In this document: positions 7,945 to 15,915 of the stretch, piece after piece
Layout of the letters: the number at the start of each line of letters is the position of its first letter
How positions within the stretch are numbered: the first letter of the stretch is position 1
Assembly: GCF_039533685.1 (NCBI RefSeq)
Contig: NZ_BAAATZ010000004.1
Location: forward strand, 19,512 to 83,511
DNA from: Actinocorallia aurantiaca
Lineage (GTDB): Bacteria > Actinomycetota > Actinomycetes > Streptosporangiales > Streptosporangiaceae
Direction of reading: 5' to 3'
DNA: 64,000 nt
Translations under genes and position numbers: made by a program
Notes under the pieces: model-generated
The model's database searches: none
Told to the model about the DNA's origin: nothing
What the model saw: only the letters and a program-made list of their open reading frames with translations

Positions 7945-8004
7945 TCACCGACAGTCGTAGACGACCTCGGCACGCGAGTGGGAGAAGAGGAAACTCTGGA
8001 CCAT
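7945..8004 (-). CDS. Putative cysteine leader peptide of cysO-cysM
   Basis: A 19-codon mini-ORF, MVQSFLFSHSRAEVVYDCR, between mec and cysO. A TAAACT -10 hexamer (8017-8012) lies seven bases before the ATG, so the mRNA could be leaderless, with translation starting at its 5' end. It ends Tyr-Asp-Cys-Arg-stop and lies 46 bases before cysO. Leaderless cysteine-rich mini-ORFs act as cysteine-responsive attenuators in mycobacteria, so a cysteine codon next to the stop, just ahead of cysteine genes, suggests similar control. This is an inference: one Cys codon is much weaker than a polycysteine run. Confidence 0.5.
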   Translation of the reverse strand: MVQSFLFSHSRAEVVYDCR

Positions 8005-8029
8005 GACTCCGAGTTTACCCGGGTTCGGG

Positions 8030-8452
8030 TCAGGCGGACTCGTAGGCCTCGACGATCTTCACCTCTTCCTCCGTGATGACGCCGTCCACGATCCGGTAGG
8101 AACGGAATTCCGTCTCATTCTCTTCCCGGGTGGAGACCAGCACGTAGTGGGCGCCCGGCTCCGCGGCGTAGGACACGTCCGTCCGGGAGGGGTAGGCCTC
8201 GGTCGCGGTGTGCGAGTGGTAGATGACCACCGGCTCCTCGTCCCGGTCGTCCATCTCCCGCCAGACCTTGAGCTGCTCGAGCGAGTCGAAGCGGTAGAAG
8301 GTCGGCGAGCGCTCGGCGTTCTCCATGGAGACGAAGCGCTCGGGCCGGTCGCTGCCGACCGGCCCCGCCACCACGCCGCAGGCCTCGTCCGGGTGGTCGG
8401 CGCGGGCGTGCGCCGTGATCTGGTCGACGATCTCCTGGGTGATGGTCAGCAT
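8030..8452 (-). CDS. mec: Mec, CysO-cysteine peptidase (JAMM/MPN, M67)
   Basis: A 140-residue zinc isopeptidase of the JAB1/MPN fold. The signature VIYHSHTATEAYPSRTDVSYA contains the His-x-His and Ser...Asp ligands. The catalytic Glu is probably in DEACGVVAG near the N-terminus. It releases cysteine from the CysO C-terminus. I took the ATG at 8452 (MLTITQEIV, as in homologues); an in-frame ATG at 8461 is also possible. It is first in the mec-leader-cysO-cysM set. Confidence 0.92.
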   Translation of the reverse strand: MLTITQEIVDQITAHARADHPDEACGVVAGPVGSDRPERFVSMENAERSPTFYRFDSLEQLKVWREMDDRDEEPVVIYHSHTATEAYPSRTDVSYAAEPGAHYVLVSTREENETEFRSYRIVDGVITEEEVKIVEAYESA

Positions 8453-8497
8453 GAGCCGCATATTACCCAGGGGGAACATGCCGGGCGGACGCCCGTC

Positions 8498-9031
8498 TCA
8501 CTCGCCCCACAGGCAGTGGACCAGACCGTCCTGGAGCTGGGTCAGCCAGTCGTAGGTGACGATCATGGTGTACTCCGGGTCGGCCTCGTCGAGGTCGCGG
8601 AACCTGTCCTGGTCGTCCTCCGACAACTCCAGCCGGGTGCCCAGGGCCAGCCGCAGGTCGTTGAGCACCCGCAGCCACGCCTGCGCCTGCTCGGTGTCCA
8701 GCGGCACGTCGCCGCTCTCCCCGAGGGTGCGCAGGGCGAGCTCGGAGTCGCGGTCCTTGCCCTCGCGCAGGGACGCCTCGGTGTAGCGGCGGAACTCCCC
8801 GGACGCCTCGCCGTCCTCGCGGTAGCCGTCGGGGAAGAGCCTGGCCAGCACCGGGTCGCCGGGGGCCTCGGTGCTCTCGGAGATGCCCAGCTCGGCCAGG
8901 CCGGGGTCGCCCTTGGGCAGTTCGTCCAGCAACCGCCGCAGCTGGGTGATGAGGTTGGCCAGCACGGCCTTCTCCATCCGCTCCAGCGACATGCGGACGT
9001 TCCCGGAGCCCTTCCTGAAACCGCTGCCCAT
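8498..9031 (-). CDS. DUF2017 domain-containing protein
   Basis: A 177-residue cytoplasmic protein of the actinobacterial DUF2017 family, rich in Leu, Asp and Glu. It starts MGSGFRKGSG and contains a central LPLDTEQAQAWLRVLNDLR-like segment (here VPLDTEQAQAWLRVLND) and ends LVHCLWGE. Its start codon overlaps the clpS stop by one base. That coupling to clpS is conserved in actinomycetes and hints at a role linked to Clp proteolysis, but no biochemical function is known to me. Homology is clear; the role is not. Confidence 0.85.
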   Translation of the reverse strand: MGSGFRKGSGNVRMSLERMEKAVLANLITQLRRLLDELPKGDPGLAELGISESTEAPGDPVLARLFPDGYREDGEASGEFRRYTEASLREGKDRDSELALRTLGESGDVPLDTEQAQAWLRVLNDLRLALGTRLELSEDDQDRFRDLDEADPEYTMIVTYDWLTQLQDGLVHCLWGE

Positions 9032-9321
9032 CAGTCGTCCCGCTTCACTGTCGCCCACAGCCCGTAGGAATGGAGCACCTCGACATTGCGTTCCATCTCC
9101 TCCCTCGTCCCGGAGTCGACGACGGCCCTGCCCTTGTGGTGCACGTCCAGCATCAGCTTCTCCGCCTTCTCCCTGGCGAACCCGAACACCGTCTGGAAGA
9201 CGTAGGTGACGTACGACATCAGGTTGACGGGGTCGTTCCAGACGATGGTCAGCCACGGCAGATCAGGACGGGTCTCCTCGTCCGCATCAGGCCTCTGGAC
9301 TGTGGCGGGCGCGCTGGTCAT
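9031..9321 (-). CDS. clpS: ClpS, ATP-dependent Clp protease adaptor
   Basis: A 96-residue adaptor that binds N-degron substrates and delivers them to ClpC or ClpA. The N-terminal ~20 residues are a disordered, acidic extension. The core begins LPWLTIVWNDPVNLMSYVTY, containing the NDP motif, and continues VFGFAREKAEKLMLDVHHKG. The residues lining the N-degron pocket (Asn-Asp in NDPVNLM and His in VHHKG) are present. It is coupled to the DUF2017 gene and divergent from pncB. Confidence 0.93.
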   Translation of the reverse strand: MTSAPATVQRPDADEETRPDLPWLTIVWNDPVNLMSYVTYVFQTVFGFAREKAEKLMLDVHHKGRAVVDSGTREEMERNVEVLHSYGLWATVKRDD

Positions 9322-9393
9322 CGGATTCTCCCTCCCTCGTTGTCGAACCTACCGGGCGCGGCCGGAGGCATCCCTACCCGTAGTCTGCGAAGA

Positions 9394-10719
9394 GTGGAAA
9401 CGCAGAGGTCGGCCGTCGCCGCGGACACGGGTGTGAGCACCGCACTGCTCACTGATCATTATGAACTCACCATGCTCCGGGCCGCCCTGCGCGACGGCAC
9501 CGCGGCGCGGCACTCCGTCTTCGAGGTGTTCGCCCGGCGTCTGCCGCAGGGCCGCCGGTACGGGGTGGCGGCGGGCACCGGACGGTTCCTCGACGCGCTG
9601 GAGCGGTTCCGGTTCGGCGCTTCCGAGCTGGACTTCCTCACCTCCCACGGCGTCGTCGACGACGACACCGCCGCCTGGCTGCACGACTTCCGGTTCGGCG
9701 GGGACATCTGGGGTTACGCCGAGGGCGAGTGCTATTTTCCGGGCTCGCCCATCCTGCGGGTGGAAGGGACGTTCGCCGAGACGATCCTGCTGGAGACCCT
9801 CGCGCTGTCGATCTTCAACCACGACTGCGCGGTGGCGGCCGCGGCCTCCCGCATGGTCCAGGCCGCCGGCGGCCGCCCGCTGATCGAGATGGGGTCCCGC
9901 CGCACCCACGAGAAGGCGGCGGTGGCCGCCGCGCGCGTCGCCTACCTCTGCGGCTTCGCCTCGACCTCGAACCTGGAGGCGGGCCGCGTGCACGGCGTGC
10001 CCACCGCCGGGACCTCCGCGCACGCCTTCACGCTCCTGCACGACGACGAGCGGCAGGCCTTCCGGTCCCAGATCGCCGCCACCGGGGAGGACACGACCCT
10101 CCTCGTCGACACCTACGACGTGGCGGAGGCCGTGCGCACCGCCGTCGAGCTCGCGGGCCCCCGGCTGGGCGCCGTCCGCATCGACAGCGGGGACCTGCGC
10201 GTCGTCGCCGAGGAGGTCCGCCGGCAACTCGACGGGCTCGGCGCCCGCGACACCCGGCTCGTCGTCACCGGCGACCTCGACGAGTACGCCATCGCGGCCC
10301 TGGCCGCCGCGCCCTGCGACTCCTACGGCGTGGGGACCTCCCTGGTCACCGGCTCCGGAGCCCCCACGGCCTCCCTCGTCTACAAGCTGGTGGCGCGGGA
10401 GGACGTCTCAGGCGCCCTCCTGCCGGTCGCCAAGGCCTCCCCCGGCAAATCCGGTACGGGCGGCCGCAAACACGCCCACCGGCGCTTCCAGGACGGCGTG
10501 GCACAGGCCGAGCTCGTCTCCGCCTCGCCTCCGGCGCCCGAGCCCGGCACCGAGGACCGCCCCCTGCAGGTCCCCCTGGTGGCCGCCGGGCGGATCATCG
10601 GCCGCGAGCCGCTGGAGGCCGCCCGCGAACGCCACCGCCGCGCCCTCGCCGAACTCCCCCCGACCGCCCTCCATCTCACCAAGGGCGACCCGGCCCTGCC
10701 CACCCTCGCCGAACGCTGA
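9394..10719 (+). CDS. pncB: Nicotinate phosphoribosyltransferase
   Basis: A 441-residue enzyme that joins nicotinate to PRPP to make nicotinate mononucleotide in NAD salvage. TDHYELTML near the N-terminus, FEVFARRLP, EMGSRRTHEKAAV and TSNLEAG are family landmarks; the phosphorylated His is expected in the SRRTH segment. The GTG at 9394 follows a TAGTCT hexamer by seven bases, so a leaderless mRNA is likely; GTG at 9433 is an alternative. pncA follows 27 bases downstream, so nicotinamide deamidation and nicotinate use are co-expressed. Confidence 0.93.
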   Translation: METQRSAVAADTGVSTALLTDHYELTMLRAALRDGTAARHSVFEVFARRLPQGRRYGVAAGTGRFLDALERFRFGASELDFLTSHGVVDDDTAAWLHDFRFGGDIWGYAEGECYFPGSPILRVEGTFAETILLETLALSIFNHDCAVAAAASRMVQAAGGRPLIEMGSRRTHEKAAVAAARVAYLCGFASTSNLEAGRVHGVPTAGTSAHAFTLLHDDERQAFRSQIAATGEDTTLLVDTYDVAEAVRTAVELAGPRLGAVRIDSGDLRVVAEEVRRQLDGLGARDTRLVVTGDLDEYAIAALAAAPCDSYGVGTSLVTGSGAPTASLVYKLVAREDVSGALLPVAKASPGKSGTGGRKHAHRRFQDGVAQAELVSASPPAPEPGTEDRPLQVPLVAAGRIIGREPLEAARERHRRALAELPPTALHLTKGDPALPTLAER

Positions 10720-10746
10720 GACCCGCCCGCGGCACCAGGAGCGAAC

Positions 10747-11337
10747 ATGAGCCGAGCTTTGATCATCGTGGACGTGCAGAACGACTTCTGCGAGGGAGGC
10801 TCCCTCGCGGTCGAGGGCGGCGCGGCCCTCGCCTCCGCCATCTCCGGGCACGTGACGGCCCGCCGGGAGGAGTACGCCCACGTGGTGGCCACCCGCGACT
10901 TCCACCACGACCCCGGCGACCACTTCTCCGAGGAGCCCGACTACGCCGCCTCCTGGCCCCCGCACTGCGTCATCGGCACCGAGGGCGCGGGCTTCCACCC
11001 GGAACTGGAGCTCGACCACGTCGAGGCGGTGTTCAGCAAGGGCCACGGGACCGCCGCCTACAGCGGTTTCGAGGGCGAGACGCACGAGGGCGAGACGCTG
11101 GAGGAGTGGCTGAGGTCCCGCGGCGTCACCGAGGTCGACGTCGTCGGTATCGCCACCGACCACTGCGTCCGCGCCACGGCCCTGGACGCCGCGGCCGCCG
11201 GCCTGAGCACCACCGTCCTGCTGGACCTCACCGTCGGTGTGTCCCCCGCGACCACCGAACACGCCGTCGAGGAGATGCGGGCCGCGGGTGTCACCCTGCT
11301 CCGGGGCGCTTCCCCGGACGGCGATTCGGACTCTTAA
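10747..11337 (+). CDS. pncA: Nicotinamidase
   Basis: A 196-residue isochorismatase-fold amidase converting nicotinamide to nicotinate. The catalytic triad is visible as Asp9 (VDVQNDF), Lys98 (FSKGHG) and Cys140 (ATDHCVRATA). The metal ligands are Asp51, His53, His59 and His73. Spacing matches mycobacterial PncA closely, so the enzyme should be active. It forms a two-gene salvage operon with pncB. Confidence 0.95.
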   Translation: MSRALIIVDVQNDFCEGGSLAVEGGAALASAISGHVTARREEYAHVVATRDFHHDPGDHFSEEPDYAASWPPHCVIGTEGAGFHPELELDHVEAVFSKGHGTAAYSGFEGETHEGETLEEWLRSRGVTEVDVVGIATDHCVRATALDAAAAGLSTTVLLDLTVGVSPATTEHAVEEMRAAGVTLLRGASPDGDSDS

Positions 11338-11359
11338 GACCGGATCACGCTGCTCGCCG

Positions 11360-11381
11360 CCTCCCCGGCACGCCGGGGAGG
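11360..11381. terminator. Hairpin terminator between pncA and the helicase gene
   Basis: CCTCCCCGGC (11360-11369) pairs perfectly with GCCGGGGAGG (11372-11381) across a two-base centre, so the practical loop is four or more bases. It lies between convergent genes and can serve both directions. Confidence 0.6.
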
Positions 11382-11428
11382 CGCTCCCCCGGGCCACGCG
11401 GAAAGCCGCGAGGCGCGGGGACGGCCGT

Positions 11429-13186
11429 TCAGCTCCTTCTGGACGCCCATTCGCGGACCTTGTCGATGCGGCTCTTGACCTGGGCGGCGGTGGCCTGGGG
11501 GATGGCGGGGCCGCCGCAGGCCTGGCGCAGCTCGGTGTGGACGACGCCGTGGGGCTTGCCGGTGCGGTGGCTCCAGGCGCCGACCAGGCCGTTGAGCTCG
11601 GCGCGGAGGGCGTGCAGGTCCTCCGCGGCGGTGGTGGACTTCGCCGGCTCCTCCTCGCGGGCGGCGCGCTTGCGCTGGGCGGCCAGCTGGCTGGCCTGGC
11701 GCTGGCGCAGGAGCTTGGCGACCTGGTCGGGCTCCAGCAGGCCGGGGATGCCGAGGAAGTCCTCCTCCTCCGCCGAGCCGATCTCGGCCTGGAGGCCGAA
11801 CTCGCCGCCGTCGAACAGCACCCGGTCGAAGGTCGCGCTGGCCTCCATCGTCTCGAAGGGGATCTCCTCCGACAGGTCGGCGCCGTCGTTCTTGCGGTTC
11901 GCCTGCTCCAGCGCCTCGTCGTCCAGGCCGTCCTGCTCGCGCTGCTTGCGGTCCAGGACGTGGTCGCGCTCGCGTTCCAGCTCGGCGGCGTGGCCCATGA
12001 GGGTGGGCACGCTCGGCAGGAAGACCGAGGCCGTCTCGCCGCGCTTGCGGGCGCGCACGAAGCGTCCGATCGCCTGGGCGAAGAACAGCGGCGTGGCCGT
12101 CGAGGTGGCGTAGACGCCGACGGCCAGGCGCGGGATGTCGACGCCCTCGGAGACCATGCGGACCGCGCACAGCCAGCGGTCGTCCGACTCGCCGAACTTC
12201 TTGATCTTCTTGCTCGCCCCGGGGTCGTCGGACAGCACGATGGTGGCGCCCTGCCCGGTGATGCCGCGGATCATCTTGGCGTAGGCGCGCGCCGCCTCGT
12301 GGTCGGTGGCGATGACCATCGCCCCGGCGTCCGGCATCACCTTGCGGATCTCGGTGAGCCGCTTGTCCGCGGCCTGGATGACCTGGCGGATCCAGTCGCC
12401 CTTGGGGTCGAGCGCGGCGCGCCACGCCTGCGACGTCTGGTCCTGGGTGAGCGGCTGGCCGAGCGTGGCGGTCAGCTCGTCCCCCGCGCGGGTGCGCCAG
12501 CGCATCTCCCCCGCGTAGGCCATGAACATGACCGGGCGGACGACGCCGTCGGCCAGCGCGGGACCGTACCCGTAGGTGTAGTCGGCGTGGCTGCGGCGGA
12601 TGCCGTCGGGCCCCTCCTCGTACTCGACGAAGGGGATCGGGTTGATGTCGGTGCGGAACGGCGTGCCCGACAGGGCGAGCCTGCGGGTCGCGGGCTCGAA
12701 CGCCTCGCGCACCGCGTCGCCCCAGGACAGGCCGTCGCCCGCGTGGTGGACCTCGTCCATGACGATGAGCGTCTTGCGCGCCTCGGTGCGGTTGCGGTGC
12801 AGCGCGGGACGGGCGGCGACGGTGGCGTAGGTGACCGCGACGCCGTGGAAGTCCTTGGCGGTCTTGCCCTGGGCGTTGGTGAACTCGGGATCGATCCTGA
12901 TCCCGACCCGGGCGGCCGACTCGGCCCACTGGCGTTTGAGGTGCTCGGTCGGGCAGACCACGGTGATGCCCTGGATCGCCCGGCGGTCGAGCAGTTCGCG
13001 GGCCAGGCGCAGGGCGAAGGTCGTCTTGCCCGCGCCGGGCGTGGCGACCGTCAGGAAGTCCCGCCGCGGCTCCTGGAAGTAGAGCTCCAGCGCCTGCTGC
13101 TGCCAGGCGCGCAGCGATCCGGCGGTTCCCCAGGCGGCCCGCTCCGGGAAGGCGGGGGGCATGTCGGGTGCGGCAAAGGTACTCAC
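11429..13186 (-). CDS. DEAD/DEAH-box (XPB/SSL2-like) superfamily 2 helicase
   Basis: A 585-residue SF2 helicase of a type widespread in actinomycetes. Visible motifs are the P-loop TPGAGKTTFAL (about residues 49-59), Walker B DEVHH (about 147), motif III SGTPFR, and motif VI QAIGRFVRARKRGE. The C-terminal ~150 residues are charged and partly helical with no recognised domain. It probably acts on DNA or RNA in the cytoplasm; the substrate is unknown. TAGCCT lies nine bases before the GTG start, with AGGATC between. The LPXTG pair lies upstream on the same strand. Confidence 0.88.
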   Translation of the reverse strand: MSTFAAPDMPPAFPERAAWGTAGSLRAWQQQALELYFQEPRRDFLTVATPGAGKTTFALRLARELLDRRAIQGITVVCPTEHLKRQWAESAARVGIRIDPEFTNAQGKTAKDFHGVAVTYATVAARPALHRNRTEARKTLIVMDEVHHAGDGLSWGDAVREAFEPATRRLALSGTPFRTDINPIPFVEYEEGPDGIRRSHADYTYGYGPALADGVVRPVMFMAYAGEMRWRTRAGDELTATLGQPLTQDQTSQAWRAALDPKGDWIRQVIQAADKRLTEIRKVMPDAGAMVIATDHEAARAYAKMIRGITGQGATIVLSDDPGASKKIKKFGESDDRWLCAVRMVSEGVDIPRLAVGVYATSTATPLFFAQAIGRFVRARKRGETASVFLPSVPTLMGHAAELERERDHVLDRKQREQDGLDDEALEQANRKNDGADLSEEIPFETMEASATFDRVLFDGGEFGLQAEIGSAEEEDFLGIPGLLEPDQVAKLLRQRQASQLAAQRKRAAREEEPAKSTTAAEDLHALRAELNGLVGAWSHRTGKPHGVVHTELRQACGGPAIPQATAAQVKSRIDKVREWASRRS

Positions 13187-13251
13187 GATCCTGAAAGGCT
13201 ACCGATGCCCGCCGACAGGACACGCCTGGAACGCGGTGGGCACCGTCACGA

Positions 13252-14010
13252 TTATGAGCGCTGCCGCGAGGGGAAGGCGGGGTGGCGGCGTCGCGGCCAC
13301 AGCAGTCCGTACCAGGTCAGGATCCCTCCGGAGGCCGCCGTGCCCGCCGCGGTGAACGCGAGCGCCGGGGAGATTCCCGTCATCGGAAGTGTCTGCGGCT
13401 GCTCCCTCCTCCACCTCGCCCCGGCCGAGACGTTCTTCTTCTTTCGCTTCGCGGCCTTCTTCGGCTCGCGCTTCACCGACCCGTTCCCGGAGGCCGAGCG
13501 GCCGGGCGCCCTCTCCCCCGCGACCGCCGAGCCCGTCCGGACGCCGGGGGTCCCGCCCTTGGGAGCCGGGACTCCTCTCTCGGACGCGGGCGGCGCGGGG
13601 GACGCGGTCTCGGCCCTGGGTTCGAGAGACGCGGACGCCGTCTCCCGCCCGGCTCCGGGAGCGCCGCCCTTGGCCGGCGGCGGGAAGGCCGTGGCGGTGG
13701 AGCAGTCGGCGGTGCGGCGGGCCGAACCGGCGGACTCTCCCGCGGTGTGGACGGCCAGGGCCGTGGTCCGGTCCTCGGGCAGGCGTACCCGGCTGATCAC
13801 CGTGGTGCCCGCCGGGACCAGCTCGGTGCGCTGGACCTTGCCGTCGACGCGCAGGGCGTACCGCTCGTCGACGGTCCCGGTGTTGGCGATGACGACCGCC
13901 ACGATCCGGCCGGGACAGCTCACCCCGCTGAAGGTGACGTCCAGATCGGCGGGCAGGATGGCGGCCAGCAACTCCCCGAACACCGATCCCACCTCCCGAA
14001 GAGTGATCAC
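13252..14010 (-). CDS. LPXTG-type protein without a clear signal peptide
   Basis: A 252-residue protein. Residues about 25-105 form a small beta-type domain bounded by two Cys (VSCPGRI ... RRTADC). A long Ala/Pro/Lys-rich linker follows. The C-terminus is a sortase-like signal: LPMTG, a hydrophobic helix, then WPRRRH. It is a paralog of the next upstream gene, sharing the domain pattern (V-x-CP-x-R ... N-x-GT ... YA ... L-x-ED ... GE ... C). The only usable start, GTG 14010, is 18 bases after that gene's stop and leaves no convincing export signal, which is odd for an LPXTG protein. No sortase gene is in the window. Confidence 0.6.
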   Translation of the reverse strand: MITLREVGSVFGELLAAILPADLDVTFSGVSCPGRIVAVVIANTGTVDERYALRVDGKVQRTELVPAGTTVISRVRLPEDRTTALAVHTAGESAGSARRTADCSTATAFPPPAKGGAPGAGRETASASLEPRAETASPAPPASERGVPAPKGGTPGVRTGSAVAGERAPGRSASGNGSVKREPKKAAKRKKKNVSAGARWRREQPQTLPMTGISPALAFTAAGTAASGGILTWYGLLWPRRRHPAFPSRQRS

Positions 14011-14028
14011 TCGATCACTCTCGGTGAA

Positions 14029-14820
14029 CTACCCCCGATCGGCCCGTCCGAACACGTTCTCCCGACGCCTCGGCCACAGACCGCCCCACCACAGGATGAT
14101 CACACCTGTGATCATCGAGGCGACGCCGGTGGCGATCCGGGCGGCCATCACCGTCTCGTCGGATCCGGTGTTCGGCAGCCGCTCGGCGGCGTCCGGCCGC
14201 CCACTCGGCTTCTCCGAGGCGCCCGCCCCGGACTTCGCGCAGTTGAGACGGTAGGTGCGGGCGGCCTGCGGCTCGCCGTCGCGGGTGACCCGGACGACCA
14301 CTTTCTTGTCCTCGGTGAGCTTCACCGAGGACGACCGCGAGGCGTTCGGACCCAGCCGGTCGGCCAGCACGATCGAGCCGTTCCGGGTGATGGCGTACCC
14401 CTGGCCCGTCCCGGTGTCATTGGTGACCTTCACCGTCACCCTGTCGCTCGGGCAGTCCACCTTCCCGAAGGACACCGTCAGCGGGCGCGCGGCCGGCGCG
14501 GACGTCGTCGGGACTGGGGCCGGCGTGCTCGTGGCGGGCCCCGGGACCGGGGTCGTCTTCGTGGGGGCCGGCGTGGCCGTCTTGGTGGGCGTCGGCGTCG
14601 CCGTCTTCGTGGTCGGCGCGGCCGTGGGGGAGGCGCTGCGGCTCGGGCTCGCCGAGGCGGGCGGCGGAGTCCCGGTCGGGGGCGATCCCGTCGCGGAGGG
14701 CGAGGGATCCGTCGTGGAGGAGGCGTCCGAGGTGCTGTTCCCGCCCGTGAAGGCGGGGATCACGATCAGCGCTCCTATCACGAAGAAGATCGCTGCAATG
14801 ATCACCCTGACCGGCTGCAT
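14029..14820 (-). CDS. Membrane/cell-wall LPXTG protein with Pro/Thr-rich stalk
   Basis: A 263-residue surface protein. ATG 14820 is preceded by GGAGG at seven bases, favouring it over ATG 14841. Residues 5-25 are a hydrophobic signal/anchor helix. Residues about 30-125 are a Pro/Thr/Ser/Ala stalk with repeated TPTKTATP-like units. A ~75-residue domain bounded by two Cys follows. The C-terminus holds LPNTG, a hydrophobic helix and WPRRRE. It is probably exported and anchored by sortase or retained in the membrane. Function is unknown; the stalk suggests presentation beyond the wall. Confidence 0.7.
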   Translation of the reverse strand: MQPVRVIIAAIFFVIGALIVIPAFTGGNSTSDASSTTDPSPSATGSPPTGTPPPASASPSRSASPTAAPTTKTATPTPTKTATPAPTKTTPVPGPATSTPAPVPTTSAPAARPLTVSFGKVDCPSDRVTVKVTNDTGTGQGYAITRNGSIVLADRLGPNASRSSSVKLTEDKKVVVRVTRDGEPQAARTYRLNCAKSGAGASEKPSGRPDAAERLPNTGSDETVMAARIATGVASMITGVIILWWGGLWPRRRENVFGRADRG

Positions 14821-14950
14821 CCCCGCGCCTCCCGAGAGCATCGCTTGATCGTTTCTTTACCCCCCATTGTGACGGTTACGCCCCGGTTCGGTGGGCGCAA
14901 TGCCCTCACCGCTCTCCGCACGGCGTGTCCGCGGCCCCTCCGGACAGGCG

Positions 14951-15547
14951 ATGATGGAGGCCATGCGGGAACAGGAGGACGACATCCGGCCCGGCCGTCT
15001 CTTGGTGGCCACCCCGATCCTGGCGGATCCCAACTTCCGGCGCAGCGTGGTCCTCGTCGTCGACCACGGCCCCGAGGAGGGCACCCTCGGCGTGGTGCTG
15101 AACCGGCCCACCGAGGTCGCGGTCGGGCAGATCCTGCCGCCCTGGGCCGGGCTGGCCAGCGGCCCTGACGTGGTGTTCCAGGGCGGTCCGGTGGGGATGG
15201 ACAGCGCCCTGGCGCTGGCCCGCCTGCCCGGCACGGACGAGCCGCTCGGCTGGCGGGCCCTGGACGGCGTTCCGGCGGTGGCCCGCATCGGGCTGGTCGA
15301 TCTGGACGGCCCCCCGTCGCTGCTGGCCGACGGCATCGACGGCCTCCGGGTCTTCGCCGGCTACGCCGGATGGGGGCCTGGCCAGCTCCGGTCAGAGATC
15401 GCGGAGGGCAGCTGGTACGTGCTCACCGCGGAGCCGGGCGACGTGTTCGCCGAGGCGCCCGGGGAGCTCTGGAAGGCGGTGCTGCGCAGGCAGGGAGGGG
15501 ACCTGGCCTTCGTCGCGACGTATCCCGAGGATCCGTCACTAAACTGA
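14951..15547 (+). CDS. YqgE/AlgH family protein
   Basis: A 198-residue protein of the UPF0301 family. RPGRLLVATPILADPNFRRS near the N-terminus, GTLGVVLNRPTEV, VFQGGPV and the FAGYAGWGPGQLRSEI signature are clear. I took ATG 14951; ATG 14954 and 14963 are also in frame, and a GGAGG two bases before 14963 is too close to be convincing. The molecular function is unsettled. It is divergent from the LPXTG genes and separated by four bases from the DUF3039 gene downstream. Confidence 0.88.
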   Translation: MMEAMREQEDDIRPGRLLVATPILADPNFRRSVVLVVDHGPEEGTLGVVLNRPTEVAVGQILPPWAGLASGPDVVFQGGPVGMDSALALARLPGTDEPLGWRALDGVPAVARIGLVDLDGPPSLLADGIDGLRVFAGYAGWGPGQLRSEIAEGSWYVLTAEPGDVFAEAPGELWKAVLRRQGGDLAFVATYPEDPSLN

Positions 15548-15551
15548 ACGG

Positions 15552-15833
15552 ATGAGCGATCCGACTTACGAGCCCGGGCAGGGCGGCACGGGAACGATGA
15601 TCAAGCCGGACACCGATGTCCGTCCGGACCTGTCCCACGGTGACGGCGACCACGAGCGCTTCGCGCACTACGTGAAGAAGGCCAAGATCACCGAGAGCGC
15701 GCTCACCGGCACCCCGGTGATCGCGCTGTGCGGCAAGGTCTGGGTGCCCAACCGCGACCCGAAGAAGTTTCCGGTCTGCCCGGAATGCAAGGAGATCTAC
15801 GAGGGGTTCAGCTCCGGCGACTCCGAGGAGTGA
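15552..15833 (+). CDS. DUF3039 domain-containing small protein
   Basis: A 93-residue actinobacterial protein. The core is RFAHYVKKAKITESALTG, followed by a likely zinc site: Cys in VIALCGKVW and CPEC in VCPECKEIY. Most homologues have the same Cys plus CxxC arrangement. It follows yqgE after four bases, so the two are probably co-transcribed. The function is unknown; the size and zinc site suggest a nucleic-acid or protein-binding accessory factor. Confidence 0.88.
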   Translation: MSDPTYEPGQGGTGTMIKPDTDVRPDLSHGDGDHERFAHYVKKAKITESALTGTPVIALCGKVWVPNRDPKKFPVCPECKEIYEGFSSGDSEE

Positions 15834-15915
15834 GCGTTTCGCTCCGCCCGCCGCGGTCGTGATCATGTAACCTGCCTGCAAATTCAGCTTCAGCGCACGG
15901 CAGGTCGGGGGACGG

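Noticed and set aside
13981..14030. GTGATC direct repeats near the start of the short LPXTG gene as a binding site
   Set aside because: Two short copies overlapping a start and a stop codon are not enough to claim a site.
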